From IMG/VR virus record IMGVR_UViG_3300028571_002266, positions 62,001 to 126,000 of that record: a DNA stretch of 64,000 nucleotides. One strand, written 5' to 3'. Every line of letters begins with the position of its first letter. Positions within the stretch are counted from its first letter, which is position 1. Shown in pieces: positions 22,741 to 31,212 of this stretch. Both the position numbers and the translations under genes were made by a program. This stretch comes from a virus. The notes under the pieces are model-generated. The model had not been told where the DNA came from and ran no database searches. It saw only the letters and a list, made by a program, of their open reading frames with translations.

Positions 22741-25700
22741 ATGGTCAGCGATAGCACTATTCGTCCTTATGCCAGCAAATTGGCACCAAATGATCCTAAG
22801 CTGAAAATGCTTAACGATACATTCAATTGGCTAGACCATGCATACAAGGTATTCTTTGATGTATCAGTAGCACTTTTTGGTGCTATTGAACATGAAACTG
22901 CTCAAGAATTGATAGGTGAAAAAAGTAAATTCGACGCAGATCTAATCTGTGCTATCATGTGGTTTCGCCTAGAAGAAAAATCCGATAACCCCGGACCTCT
23001 CCAAACAGTAGAACAAAGAATGAGACTGTTCCAGAAATACTCTGGACACGAACCATCTTCTTTCACACAAGAATACATCAAAGGAAACATAGATTCAGAA
23101 AAATATGAATGGGTAGATTGTCGTCTCAAATTTATAGACTTAGCTAGAAATATTAACACAACCCAAGAATCACTCAAAATTGATGCATACACTCTTTTCA
23201 TGAATAAATTAATTCCTGTAAGCAAAGATGATGAATTCAACGCTTATGGCTTGATTTCACAACTTTTTGGAACAGGAAAGAAAGAAGACAGATCAATCAA
23301 AGCAGCAATGCTTGAAGAAATCTCAAATATTCTCGCAGACAAAAAGCCAGATACTTGGGAAGAATATCATGATTTAATTAAAAAAAATTTCAATGTTGAT
23401 AATTACAAAGAACTTAAAGAAAAATTAAGCGCAGGAAGCAGTGGCCGTGATAGTTCTCTAGTAATTGACCTCAAAGAAGAAAAAACAGGACTACTTCAAC
23501 CTAACTTTATCAAAAATCGTATTGTTAAATTCAGAGAAGATGCTGATAAAAAGAAAACTGTATTTTTATTGCCCAATAGAATGAAATTGAGAGAATTTAT
23601 TGCTTCACAAATTGGACCATTTGAACAAAATAGCTGGTCAGCTGTTCTAAACAGGTCTATGGCTGCAATTCAATCTAAAAATAGCAGCAACATTCTATAC
23701 ACTAATGAAAAAGAAGAACGTAATAATGAAATTCAGGAATTGTTAAAAAAAGACATCTTGTCAGCAGCAAGTATATTAGGCGATTTTCGTCGTGGAGAAT
23801 TTAACAGATCAGTGGTTTCAAAAAACCACTTGGGAGCAAGACTCAATGAGCTTTTTGAAATATGGCAAGACTTAACAATGGATGATGGCATTAGAAAATA
23901 TGTTGATCTTTGTAAAGATAAGTTTTCCAGAAGACCTGTAAAGGCATTGCTTCAATACATTTATCCATATTTCGATAAAATTACTGCAAAGCAATTCCTT
24001 GATGCAGCTAGTTACAACACACTTGTTGAAACCAATAATCGTAAGAAGATTCATCCAACTGTCACAGGACCAACAGTTTGTAATTGGGGGCCTAAGTCTA
24101 CAATTAATGGATCAATAACACCACCAAATCAAATGGTCAAAGGAAGACCAGCAGGATCTCATGGAATGATCTGGGTCACAATGACAGTCATAGATAATGG
24201 ACGTTGGATCAAGCATCACCTTCCATTCTATAACTCACGCTATTATGAAGAACACTATTGCTACAGAGAAGGTCTGCCTACAAAAAATCAACCTCGTACT
24301 AAACAACTTGGAACTCAAGTAGGATCAACAATTTCTGCCACAAGTCTTGCTGCTCTTAAATCTCAAGAAGAGCAAGACAGAAGGAATGATCGTAAAAATC
24401 GATTCAAAGCCCATAAATCTATCATCAGATCACAAGAGAACATTGAATATAATGTTGCTTTTGATAAGTCAACTAATTTTGATGTAACACGAAAAAATGG
24501 TGAGTTTTTCATCACTATCTCTTCTAGAGTTGCTACTCCAAAATATAGTTATAAATTAAATATTGGCGATATGATCATGGGACTGGATAATAACCAAACA
24601 GCCCCATGCACATATTCAATTTGGCGTGTAGTGGAAAAAGATACAGAAGGTAGCTTCTTTCATAATAAAATTTGGCTTCAATTGGTAACTGACGGGAAAA
24701 TAACAAGCATTGTTGACAATAACCGTCAAGTCGATCAGCTTTCTTATGCTGGCATCGAATACTCCAATTTTGCAGAATGGAGAAAAGATCGTCGCCAATT
24801 CCTTCGATCAATTAACGAAGATTACGTTAAAAAATCAGATAATTGGCGTAATATGAATCTTTATCAATGGAATGCTGAATATTCTCGTTTGCTTCTTGAT
24901 GTCATGAAAGAAAATAAGGGCAAAAATATTCAAAATACATTCCGTGCAGAAATAGAAGAATTAATTTGTGGTAAGTTCGGTATAAGATTGGGAAGTCTTT
25001 TTCATCATTCACTCCAATTTCTTACTAATTGTAAGAGTCTTATATCATCTTACTTTATGCTTAACAATAAAAAAGAAGAGTATGATCAAGAGTTGTTTGA
25101 CAGTGATTTCTTTAGGTTGATGAAAAGTATTGGGGACAAACGTGTTAGGAAACGCAAAGAGAAATCCTCAAGGATTTCATCTACAGTATTGCAAATTGCA
25201 AGGGAAAATAATATCAAGTCTTTGTGTGTTGAAGGTGATTTACCTACAGCCACAAAGAAGACTAAGCCAAAACAAAATCAAAAATCAATAGATTGGTGCG
25301 CCCGTGCTGTTGTCAAAAAATTGAATGATGGCTGTAAGGTATTGGGAATTAATTTACAGGCCATTGATCCAAGAGACACAAGTCACTTAGATCCATTTGT
25401 TTATTATGGAAAGAAATCTACTAAAGTTGGAAAAGAAGCTCGATATACAATTGTTGAGCCATCCAATATAAAGGAATACATGACAAATAGATTCGATGAC
25501 TGGCATCGAGGGGTTACCAAAAAGTCAAAAAAGGGTGATGTTCAAACAAGCACTACTGTTCTTCTTTATCAAGAAGCTTTAAGGCAATTTGCTAGTCATT
25601 ACGAACTTGATTTTGACTCTTTGCCAAAAATGAAATTCTATGATTTGGCTAAAAGATTGGGAGATCATGAAAAAGTGATTATCCCTTGTCGTGGAGGAAG

Positions 25701-25881
25701 AGCTTATCTGTCTACTTATCCAGTGACAAAAGATTCCTCGAAAATAACTTTCAATGGTAGAGAAAGATGGTATAATGAATCAGATGTGGTAGCTGCTGTT
25801 AACATCGTGCTGAGAGGCATAAGAGATGAAGACGAGCAGCCTGATGATGCCAAAAAACAGGCACTCGCTCGCACAAAGTAA
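22741..25881 (+). CDS. cas12: Cas12-like type V CRISPR effector
   Basis: 1046 residues from ATG 22741 (ribosome site AGGAG; the longer frame begins inside the terminator). A split RuvC domain is visible: RuvC-I MIMGLDNNQTAPCTYSIW (Asp616), RuvC-II SLCVEGDLPTATKK (Glu831) and RuvC-III ESDVVAAVNIVLRG (Asp1015). WCARAVVKKLNDGC and IDPRDTSHLDPFVYYG lie between II and III, as in several Cas12 families; from memory these, and NQTAxxTYS, are closest to V-C (Cas12c) but the protein is shorter, so the subtype is open. No Cys pair for a zinc ribbon after RuvC-II, so a TnpB/IS605 origin marker is missing. It lies directly upstream of the array; no cas1, cas2 or cas4 in the window. Predicted RNA-guided DNA binding or cleavage. 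Confidence 0.87.
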   Translation: MVSDSTIRPYASKLAPNDPKLKMLNDTFNWLDHAYKVFFDVSVALFGAIEHETAQELIGEKSKFDADLICAIMWFRLEEKSDNPGPLQTVEQRMRLFQKYSGHEPSSFTQEYIKGNIDSEKYEWVDCRLKFIDLARNINTTQESLKIDAYTLFMNKLIPVSKDDEFNAYGLISQLFGTGKKEDRSIKAAMLEEISNILADKKPDTWEEYHDLIKKNFNVDNYKELKEKLSAGSSGRDSSLVIDLKEEKTGLLQPNFIKNRIVKFREDADKKKTVFLLPNRMKLREFIASQIGPFEQNSWSAVLNRSMAAIQSKNSSNILYTNEKEERNNEIQELLKKDILSAASILGDFRRGEFNRSVVSKNHLGARLNELFEIWQDLTMDDGIRKYVDLCKDKFSRRPVKALLQYIYPYFDKITAKQFLDAASYNTLVETNNRKKIHPTVTGPTVCNWGPKSTINGSITPPNQMVKGRPAGSHGMIWVTMTVIDNGRWIKHHLPFYNSRYYEEHYCYREGLPTKNQPRTKQLGTQVGSTISATSLAALKSQEEQDRRNDRKNRFKAHKSIIRSQENIEYNVAFDKSTNFDVTRKNGEFFITISSRVATPKYSYKLNIGDMIMGLDNNQTAPCTYSIWRVVEKDTEGSFFHNKIWLQLVTDGKITSIVDNNRQVDQLSYAGIEYSNFAEWRKDRRQFLRSINEDYVKKSDNWRNMNLYQWNAEYSRLLLDVMKENKGKNIQNTFRAEIEELICGKFGIRLGSLFHHSLQFLTNCKSLISSYFMLNNKKEEYDQELFDSDFFRLMKSIGDKRVRKRKEKSSRISSTVLQIARENNIKSLCVEGDLPTATKKTKPKQNQKSIDWCARAVVKKLNDGCKVLGINLQAIDPRDTSHLDPFVYYGKKSTKVGKEARYTIVEPSNIKEYMTNRFDDWHRGVTKKSKKGDVQTSTTVLLYQEALRQFASHYELDFDSLPKMKFYDLAKRLGDHEKVIIPCRGGRAYLSTYPVTKDSSKITFNGRERWYNESDVVAAVNIVLRGIRDEDEQPDDAKKQALARTK

Positions 25882-25882
25882 G

Positions 25883-26005
25883 TCCTTGTCTTCAAAAGAC
25901 TTACGAAATTTGCTCTTTGACAAGTAGGTTATTCTCATGTGGGTTAAGCATAACCTCTCGCTAATTGGATCGTAAGTCCTTACTCAGTATGGTATTGTGG
26001 GACAA
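25883..26005 (+). ncRNA. Candidate tracrRNA/scoutRNA with anti-repeat
   Basis: The gap between cas12 and the array is heavily self-complementary: GTCTT/AAGAC (25888-25900), GACTTACGA 25898-25906 with TCGTAAGTC 25970-25978, and AGGTTAT 25926-25932 with ATAACCT 25950-25956. It ends in CTCAG-TATG-GTATTGTGGG (25983-26001), which pairs with the first 15 nt of the repeat (CCCACAATACCTGAG) with a 4-nt bulge. This is the architecture of a type V tracrRNA or scoutRNA; ends and transcription are inferred. Confidence 0.65.
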
Positions 26006-26008
26006 GCC

Positions 26009-26934
26009 CCCACAATACCTGAGAAATCCGTCCTTCGTTGACGGTGCAATCCATCATGCATAATATAATTTTCATCGCTTCCCACAATACCTGAGAAATC
26101 CGTCCTTCGTTGACGGACCTATTGCTCGCCTGCCAGTGCCTTTCCCAGCGAGTTCCCACAATACCTGAGAAATCCGTCCTACGTTGACGGCGATGAAAAT
26201 ATACTATGTTATGCAGAAGATTTTATCCCACAATACCTGAGAAATCCGTCCTACGTTGACGGCTATGAGTAATTTTGAAGCTACAGATAGTTTTCCATAC
26301 CCACCCACAATACCTGAGAAATCCGTCCTACGTTGACGGTCAAGTAATTCGATGCGTGTTTTATTTGTTTGAACCACCCACAATACCTGAGAAATCCGTC
26401 CTACGTTGACGGCTCCATCGAGACTTGTCGGCCCCACAATACCTGAGAAATCCGTCCTACGTTGACGGCTTGGGCAGTCCCGAAGGGTCTAACTGCAAAA
26501 CGCTACCCACAATACCTAAGAAATCCGTCCTACGTTGACGGGGACTAGAGGCGCAGCAGGCTGAAGTTGAAGCTTATGCCCACAATACCTGAGAAATCCG
26601 TCCTCCGTTGACGGCCTGAGCCATGCCGCCAGTTGCTTGGCTTTAGAATTCCCACAATACCTGAGAAATCCGTCCTACGTTGACGGGGTTGGAAGAAAAG
26701 AAGGGACGATCTTTTTGTTTTGTCCCACAATACCTGAGAAATCCGTCCTACGTTGACGGTGCGATTCAAAAGAGAATGTTGGGCTTGGCCAGTGGGCCCC
26801 ACAATACCTGAGAAATCCGTCCTACGTTGATGGGCCGTGTTCTCGATGACGACCCACAATACCTGAGAAATCCGTCCTGCGTTGACGGAATGAGGTGACC
26901 TTCGTAAAGGTAGGCCCACAACACCCAAGAAAGA
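26009..26934 (+). CRISPR. CRISPR array, 13 repeats of 36 nt plus degenerate terminal repeat
   Basis: Repeats start at 26009, 26081, 26155, 26227, 26304, 26377, 26433, 26506, 26579, 26651, 26724, 26798 and 26853; a decayed copy starts at 26915. Each begins CCCACAATACCTGAG and ends with the hairpin CCGTC-CTACGTT-GACGG next to the spacer. Repeats 1-2 read CCTTCG, repeat 9 CCTCCG, repeat 13 CCTGCG; repeat 8 has CCTAAG and repeat 12 GATGG. Spacers are 36-41 nt except spacers 6 (20 nt), 12 (19 nt) and the last (26 nt). The degenerate copy marks the distal end, so the leader is on the cas12 side and transcription is on the plus strand. Confidence 0.98.
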
Positions 26935-26945
26935 AGAGGTAAAAG

Positions 26946-27380
26946 ATGTTAAGTCTTGGTCTTTGTGAAGAAGAATCATCTTCCGTTGAATTGACTTGCA
27001 GTAAAAATTGTTTTGGTATCAAAGGATATCATGGCAGTTGTTGTCGATTGGAAGACAGAGATTTTATAATTGGTCCAATTCATGACCCAAAAGAATTTTT
27101 AGAAAGATTGAATCGTCATTTTAACCGTGAATTTTCTTGGTCAGATGTTTTTATTGACTATGAAGAAGGTTCTAAAATGTTTCCTAACAAATCAACATGG
27201 CAAAGCACAACAGCCTATCCTGCTCTGAAAATTGATCTTGATTCTTACGACAAGCGTTGTATATTCTATAATAATCACTTAAGGGCCTGTTCAGTTTACG
27301 AAATAAGGTCAGTGACGTGTTCACGATTCCAATGCGATCACCTCAAATCAGTTCTGAAGTCGAATGAAGTGAAAGGGTAG
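26946..27380 (+). CDS. YkgJ-like cysteine-cluster protein
   Basis: 144 residues, ribosome site AAGAGG. Cys spacing CSKNCFGIKGYHGSCC (about residues 18-33), then CIFYNNHLRACSVYEIRSVT and CSRFQC near residues 98-124 matches the YkgJ/UPF0153 family of Zn/Fe-binding cysteine-cluster proteins. Its biochemical role is not established. Directly downstream of the array, but nothing in it suggests a Cas function. Confidence 0.75.
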   Translation: MLSLGLCEEESSSVELTCSKNCFGIKGYHGSCCRLEDRDFIIGPIHDPKEFLERLNRHFNREFSWSDVFIDYEEGSKMFPNKSTWQSTTAYPALKIDLDSYDKRCIFYNNHLRACSVYEIRSVTCSRFQCDHLKSVLKSNEVKG

Positions 27381-27420
27381 TCAGATGACTCAAATTTTTA
27401 CGAAAGGAGGCCAGTCGCAA

Positions 27421-27563
27421 GTGGAGATAGTCGGTTTTGAACATCTTCACTTGCACTAGTTTACTCCGATTTTTCTGTATTAGATGGTTTTGGATCTGTA
27501 GAAGAGTATTGTGTTCGTGCTCCTCAGATCAATCAAAAGTTTTTAACAATTAGCGATCACGGT
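27421..27563 (+). pseudogene. Out-of-frame 5' end of the polymerase PHP domain
   Basis: A GTG at 27421 preceded by AAAGGAGG (or ATG 27385) reads VEIVGFEHLHLH and stops at TAG 27457. From 27459 a different frame continues VYSDFSVLDGFGSVEEYCVR straight into the gene at 27564. Together these give the PHP-domain opening HLHxHxxYS...LDG of DNA polymerase III alpha, so one reading-frame break (-1 or a missing base) separates them. Confidence 0.7.
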
Positions 27564-28835
27564 ATGATGGGAGCAATTCCACGTCAGATTCGTGGATGTG
27601 AAAAAATTAATGACAAGTATGGCAAAGACACTCTTAGCCCCATATTTGCAGTCGAACTGTATATGAATCGTCTTCAGCCTGAGATGACAGAGCAGGACGA
27701 AGGAAAGAAAATATATTCAAGTCTGACAGAAGAAGAGCAAAGCGAATTTAAGTCTAGCAGTCATTTGCTCGCTATTGCCTACAGCAACGAAGGATATAAG
27801 AATCTTGTTCGTCTTTCTAGTTGGGGCTGGACAAAGGGATTTTATCGTCGCCCAAGAGTCAACTACGAACAATTACTGAAATATAAAGAAGGAATTATTT
27901 TCACAAGTTGTTGTTATGCCAGTGAGATTGGAAGAGCATTTGACAAAGGTGGAGAAGAAGCTGGATTCGCTATGGTCGAGCGTTATGTTGAAATGTTCGG
28001 CAAAGAACATTTCTATCTCGAAATAATGCTTTTGGATTTCAAAAAGCAAAAACCATATGATGAATTTATTGTAAAAGCAAAGGAAAAGTATGGTCTTAAA
28101 ATCATACTCACAAATGATTGCCATTATTGCAACAAAGAAGATAGTCAATATCAGAGACTTATGTTGATGATGCAGACTAATCGTACTATTGCCGAAATTG
28201 AAAAGGCAATGAAGGAAGATTCAAATCAAGATTTCTTTGAGTTGCAGGATGCGAATCTTTGGATGAAGAGCGAAGAGGAATTGAATGATAAGTGGTTGAG
28301 TGATTATCAAGATTCAATTCCTTATGAGATTTTTTGCGAGGCCAAGAGGACAACTGTTGATATTTGCAAAAAGGCAAAGGGAGTTCAGCTTGATCGTAGT
28401 TTGAAATTACCATTTATTCCCGATGGTGATGAAAAATTGAGGGAAGAAATCATGATTGGTTTCCAAAAAAGGAAGCTCCCAAAGACAAGGGAATATCTTG
28501 ATAGAATCAAGGAAGAATACAGTCTTATCATCAGGAAGGGATTTACGAGTTACTTTTTGATTCAAAAGATGATGACAGATGAGGCTCGTAGAGTCTGTCG
28601 TGATTTGCTTGGATTTGGTGACGGCTCACAGGCTGTTGGTCCCGCTAGAGGCTCAGCAGCAGGTTCACTTATTTGCTATTGTCTAGGCATCACTAGTGTC
28701 GATCCTGTGCGTGAAGGCTTACTCTTCAGTCGTTTCATGAGTGAAGCTCGTGGAGGAAGAAGCTTGCAGTTAGAATTCAAGAATATCGATCCTCTTCCAC
28801 TAGAGGAGTTGGAATTGAGGCAGTCGGGGTTGTGA
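27564..28835 (+). CDS. dnaE: DNA polymerase III alpha, fragment A (PHP and start of palm)
   Basis: 423 residues in this frame; the true N-terminus lies upstream across the break at about 27456. SDHGMMGAI, NDCHYCNKEDSQYQRLMLMM and GFTSYFLIQKMM are PHP/palm features, and VGPARGSAAGSLICYCLGI followed by DPVREGLLFSRFM is the polymerase motif that precedes the catalytic aspartates. The ORF stops just before the PDxDxD motif, which is found in fragment B at 32911. The two would have to associate as separate chains, or be rejoined at RNA or protein level; no intein-like tail is seen at the end. Confidence 0.88.
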   Translation: MMGAIPRQIRGCEKINDKYGKDTLSPIFAVELYMNRLQPEMTEQDEGKKIYSSLTEEEQSEFKSSSHLLAIAYSNEGYKNLVRLSSWGWTKGFYRRPRVNYEQLLKYKEGIIFTSCCYASEIGRAFDKGGEEAGFAMVERYVEMFGKEHFYLEIMLLDFKKQKPYDEFIVKAKEKYGLKIILTNDCHYCNKEDSQYQRLMLMMQTNRTIAEIEKAMKEDSNQDFFELQDANLWMKSEEELNDKWLSDYQDSIPYEIFCEAKRTTVDICKKAKGVQLDRSLKLPFIPDGDEKLREEIMIGFQKRKLPKTREYLDRIKEEYSLIIRKGFTSYFLIQKMMTDEARRVCRDLLGFGDGSQAVGPARGSAAGSLICYCLGITSVDPVREGLLFSRFMSEARGGRSLQLEFKNIDPLPLEELELRQSGL

Positions 28836-28840
28836 ATAAG

Positions 28841-29458
28841 TCAAGCATTGATTGCAGTGATGTCAGCTTCTTTTTCTGGTTCTGGAGAAACAGGTTCTTC
28901 TATGCAGCCCCTGTAACTTATTTGACCCTCTACTTCTCTTGTTTTATCTGTCATTTGTCTTGAATTTTCTCTTGCTAGATCAGCTTGATATGTTGCTTCG
29001 TCATCGTTCGGAATTAGTATGCTGTGTGGAAGCCCAGACAACATTGTGTTAATGAGGTTTGAAACTTTTGTAAATAGTTCTTTTTCCATGAAAAGTTTTT
29101 GGCAAATTGTGATTTGTCTTCTTGTTGTTGCTTCACTTATTGAATCTCTTACTTCATCATAATTCATAAGACGATGTCTCATCATGTTGATGAAAACAGT
29201 TTTTGAGTTTGAAAAACCTCTTTCTCTGCCTCTCATTTCTGCTTCTAGTTCTTTTACATATTGTTCTTTGCTTTCTCTTTCAATGTTTTTTATAGAGAAA
29301 AATCGTTTATCTCTTTTACCACTTGATTTCATCGCACCTATGATGACCATTTCAAGCTTTGGAAAAGATACAACTTTTGTTCTTGTTGCTGCTTCAAAGA
29401 GAAACTGATTGCATTCAAGTATTTCTCTTTCAACAAGCCATTCAATGAATGAAAACAT
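28841..29458 (-). CDS. Hypothetical protein with capsid-targeting-like N-terminus
   Basis: 205 residues beginning MFSFIEWLVERE; WLVE-R fits the (L/I)xE site. The middle is helical and charged (YVKELEAEMRGRERGF, EATTRRQITICQKLF). Ends 6 nt from the stop of polymerase fragment A, convergent. It lies within the 4-kb block that separates polymerase fragments A and B. No family recognised. Confidence 0.7.
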   Translation of the reverse strand: MFSFIEWLVEREILECNQFLFEAATRTKVVSFPKLEMVIIGAMKSSGKRDKRFFSIKNIERESKEQYVKELEAEMRGRERGFSNSKTVFINMMRHRLMNYDEVRDSISEATTRRQITICQKLFMEKELFTKVSNLINTMLSGLPHSILIPNDDEATYQADLARENSRQMTDKTREVEGQISYRGCIEEPVSPEPEKEADITAINA

Positions 29459-29483
29459 ATTTTACCTTTTTTAGAAACTTTAA

Positions 29484-30290
29484 TTATTTATGCATGGTTG
29501 ACAACAGTTTTTGAGGACAAACTTTATTATTTATTGTTATAATTTGATAATTATCTGGGTTGCAGCAAGGAATGGTAGATGGTTCATAATCCATAATTTC
29601 AGGGACGTTAAATATAAATTTAACTATATCTTTCTGCCAACTTATTCTTTCACGAACTTTAGTTTCATCTGGATAAAGAAGAGTCATTCTTGGATGGTTA
29701 ATAGAACCAGCATAATGGCTTGTTCCTGTATCGCATCCAACATAGTATTTTGATTTTTGAATATATTTGAATGTTGTGTGGATATCATCACTATAAACAA
29801 CATTCTTGTCATTCAAAGGAAATAAATTTTTCTTTTCCGAATCGATCACACAGATTGTATCTTTGAATTTAGATTTAAGTGCGTAAAATAATTCTTGTGG
29901 GTTATTTATTGCTCTGGGAGTATTGTATTCAGGTGAAAGACAAGGTATGAAAACACAGTCATACTGAATTTCTGATTCATTATATTTATATTGGCTTTCT
30001 GTGTAAAAGCCATTTTTCGACAGAAAAGGCGACCAAATCCATAAGTTTATGAAATTAACATTTGGATTTGAATTGATGTTATCAGGCAAGAAACGAACAA
30101 GATTGTCTGGAAACAATGATAATGCTGATATATGTGTGTTTGAATCTTTGTAGTCAATATTTATATTTTTTGATTTGATGTATTTGTACAAAGCAGTACA
30201 TTGAATTTCATCTCCAATCCTATTGGTGTAATTGGATTGGTAGATTGAATGACTGACAGAATCCCAGATTTCTTTGAATTTATTAAACAT
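29484..30290 (-). CDS. GT9-like glycosyltransferase (ADP-heptosyltransferase fold)
   Basis: 268 residues from the ATG at 30290; the upstream ATG at 30329 is inside a hairpin. The early IGDEIQCTALYKYIKSK and the late KYYVGCDTGTSHYAGSINHP followed by MTLLYP match the GT-B acceptor and nucleotide-sugar motifs of glycosyltransferase family 9. Would transfer heptose or a related sugar from ADP- or nucleotide-sugar; fits with HldE at 7208. Target unknown (host LPS or virion glycan). Confidence 0.75.
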   Translation of the reverse strand: MFNKFKEIWDSVSHSIYQSNYTNRIGDEIQCTALYKYIKSKNINIDYKDSNTHISALSLFPDNLVRFLPDNINSNPNVNFINLWIWSPFLSKNGFYTESQYKYNESEIQYDCVFIPCLSPEYNTPRAINNPQELFYALKSKFKDTICVIDSEKKNLFPLNDKNVVYSDDIHTTFKYIQKSKYYVGCDTGTSHYAGSINHPRMTLLYPDETKVRERISWQKDIVKFIFNVPEIMDYEPSTIPCCNPDNYQIITINNKVCPQKLLSTMHK

Positions 30291-30291
30291 A

Positions 30292-30326
30292 TAAAAAAAA
30301 TTAAGGGGAGAAAAATCTCCCCTTAA
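30292..30326 (-). terminator. Terminator for the 30351-31133 gene
   Basis: TTAAGGGGAGA / TCTCCCCTTAA hairpin at 30301-30326 with a run of eight T on the minus strand. Confidence 0.88.
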
Positions 30327-30350
30327 CAATTGAGTTATGATTATTTATTT

Positions 30351-31133
30351 TCACTCATCTTCATCTTCATCTTCATCTTCATCTTCATCTTCATCTTCAT
30401 CTTCATCTTCATCTTCATCTTCATCTTCATCTTCATCTTCATCTTCATCTTCATCTTCGTCTTCATCTTCGTCTTCGTCTTCATTTGAAGCTATTTCAAA
30501 GATTGATTGGTTGAGTTTACGATTGAAGGATTCGTTGGTGGCAACTAGTGTTGCGATTGTTTCTATTGCTTCTGGCTGTTGTGACATGGTTAGCAAGAAA
30601 GCTTCAAAAAGACCTGTGCGCTTCATTTGGAGAACTGCGTCAAGGATATACTTTTCGTTTTCTTCGCAAACAGAGATTGCCTCTTTGATTGCTTCGTAGG
30701 CATGAGAAGGGTTGACGCTAAGACCAGCAAGTCTTTCGTTACGAACCTTTTTTGTGAATTCGGCAAGGCTTAGTCTTTTGTTGCTATCAAGCCATTCTTG
30801 AGTCGTTTTGACATGAGGATAGCTACCTTTTTCTTTTGGTTCTTCGCCATGTGCTTTGGTTGGCATTTTTTCATAACCTTTGCCACCTTTATGACCAAGA
30901 CCGTCAGAACCGAATCCTTTGTTGCGGTCAGCAGCATCTTTTCCGCCCTTGTAGGGAGAAACGCTACCGCTTTGGCTTTTGCCACCTGCATTTTTAGGGG
31001 TTTTGCCAAGACTTGGTGCTGTTGGTGTTGGGCCTTCATAATCTGCTACGATATCGACTCTTGCTTTTTGTCCTTTGTCGTGAGCCTTTTTTCTCATTGA
31101 CTCAACATAGGACTGAAAATTTTGGTTTACCAT
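30351..31133 (-). CDS. Protein with long poly-(Glu-Asp) C-terminal tail
   Basis: 260 residues from ATG 31133 (GGAG, 5-nt spacing); it begins MVNQNFQSYVESMRK, similar to the recurrent leader motif. A Gly/Lys-rich basic linker (residues about 45-110) is followed by a helical domain and then about 43 residues of alternating Glu and Asp to the stop. Such a tail may mimic DNA, bind a basic partner or divalent ions, or keep the protein soluble. No family recognised. Confidence 0.75.
   Translation of the reverse strand: MVNQNFQSYVESMRKKAHDKGQKARVDIVADYEGPTPTAPSLGKTPKNAGGKSQSGSVSPYKGGKDAADRNKGFGSDGLGHKGGKGYEKMPTKAHGEEPKEKGSYPHVKTTQEWLDSNKRLSLAEFTKKVRNERLAGLSVNPSHAYEAIKEAISVCEENEKYILDAVLQMKRTGLFEAFLLTMSQQPEAIETIATLVATNESFNRKLNQSIFEIASNEDEDEDEDEDEDEDEDEDEDEDEDEDEDEDEDEDEDEDEDEDE
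30355..30482. repeat. Hexanucleotide microsatellite (TCATCT)n
   Basis: About 21 copies of TCATCT/TCGTCT, encoding the (ED)n tail of the minus-strand gene. Copies near the 3' side vary by TCGTCT; expected to be length-variable. Confidence 0.95.
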
Positions 31134-31212
31134 TTTTTCTCCGTTTGCGTAAAACAACCTGTTAATCTATATAATCAATTAAAATTAAAAAAAACGTACT
31201 AAATAAAATTAC

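Noticed and set aside
26204-27022. Minus-strand ORFs across the CRISPR array with repeated RQRRTDFSGIVG peptides
   Set aside because: They are translations of the repeats themselves; no ribosome site and no independent support.
30337-30699. Plus-strand ORF with poly-Ser from the (TCATCT)n repeat
   Set aside because: Antisense shadow of the Glu-Asp tail; opposite strand has terminator, ribosome site and coding-like N-terminus.
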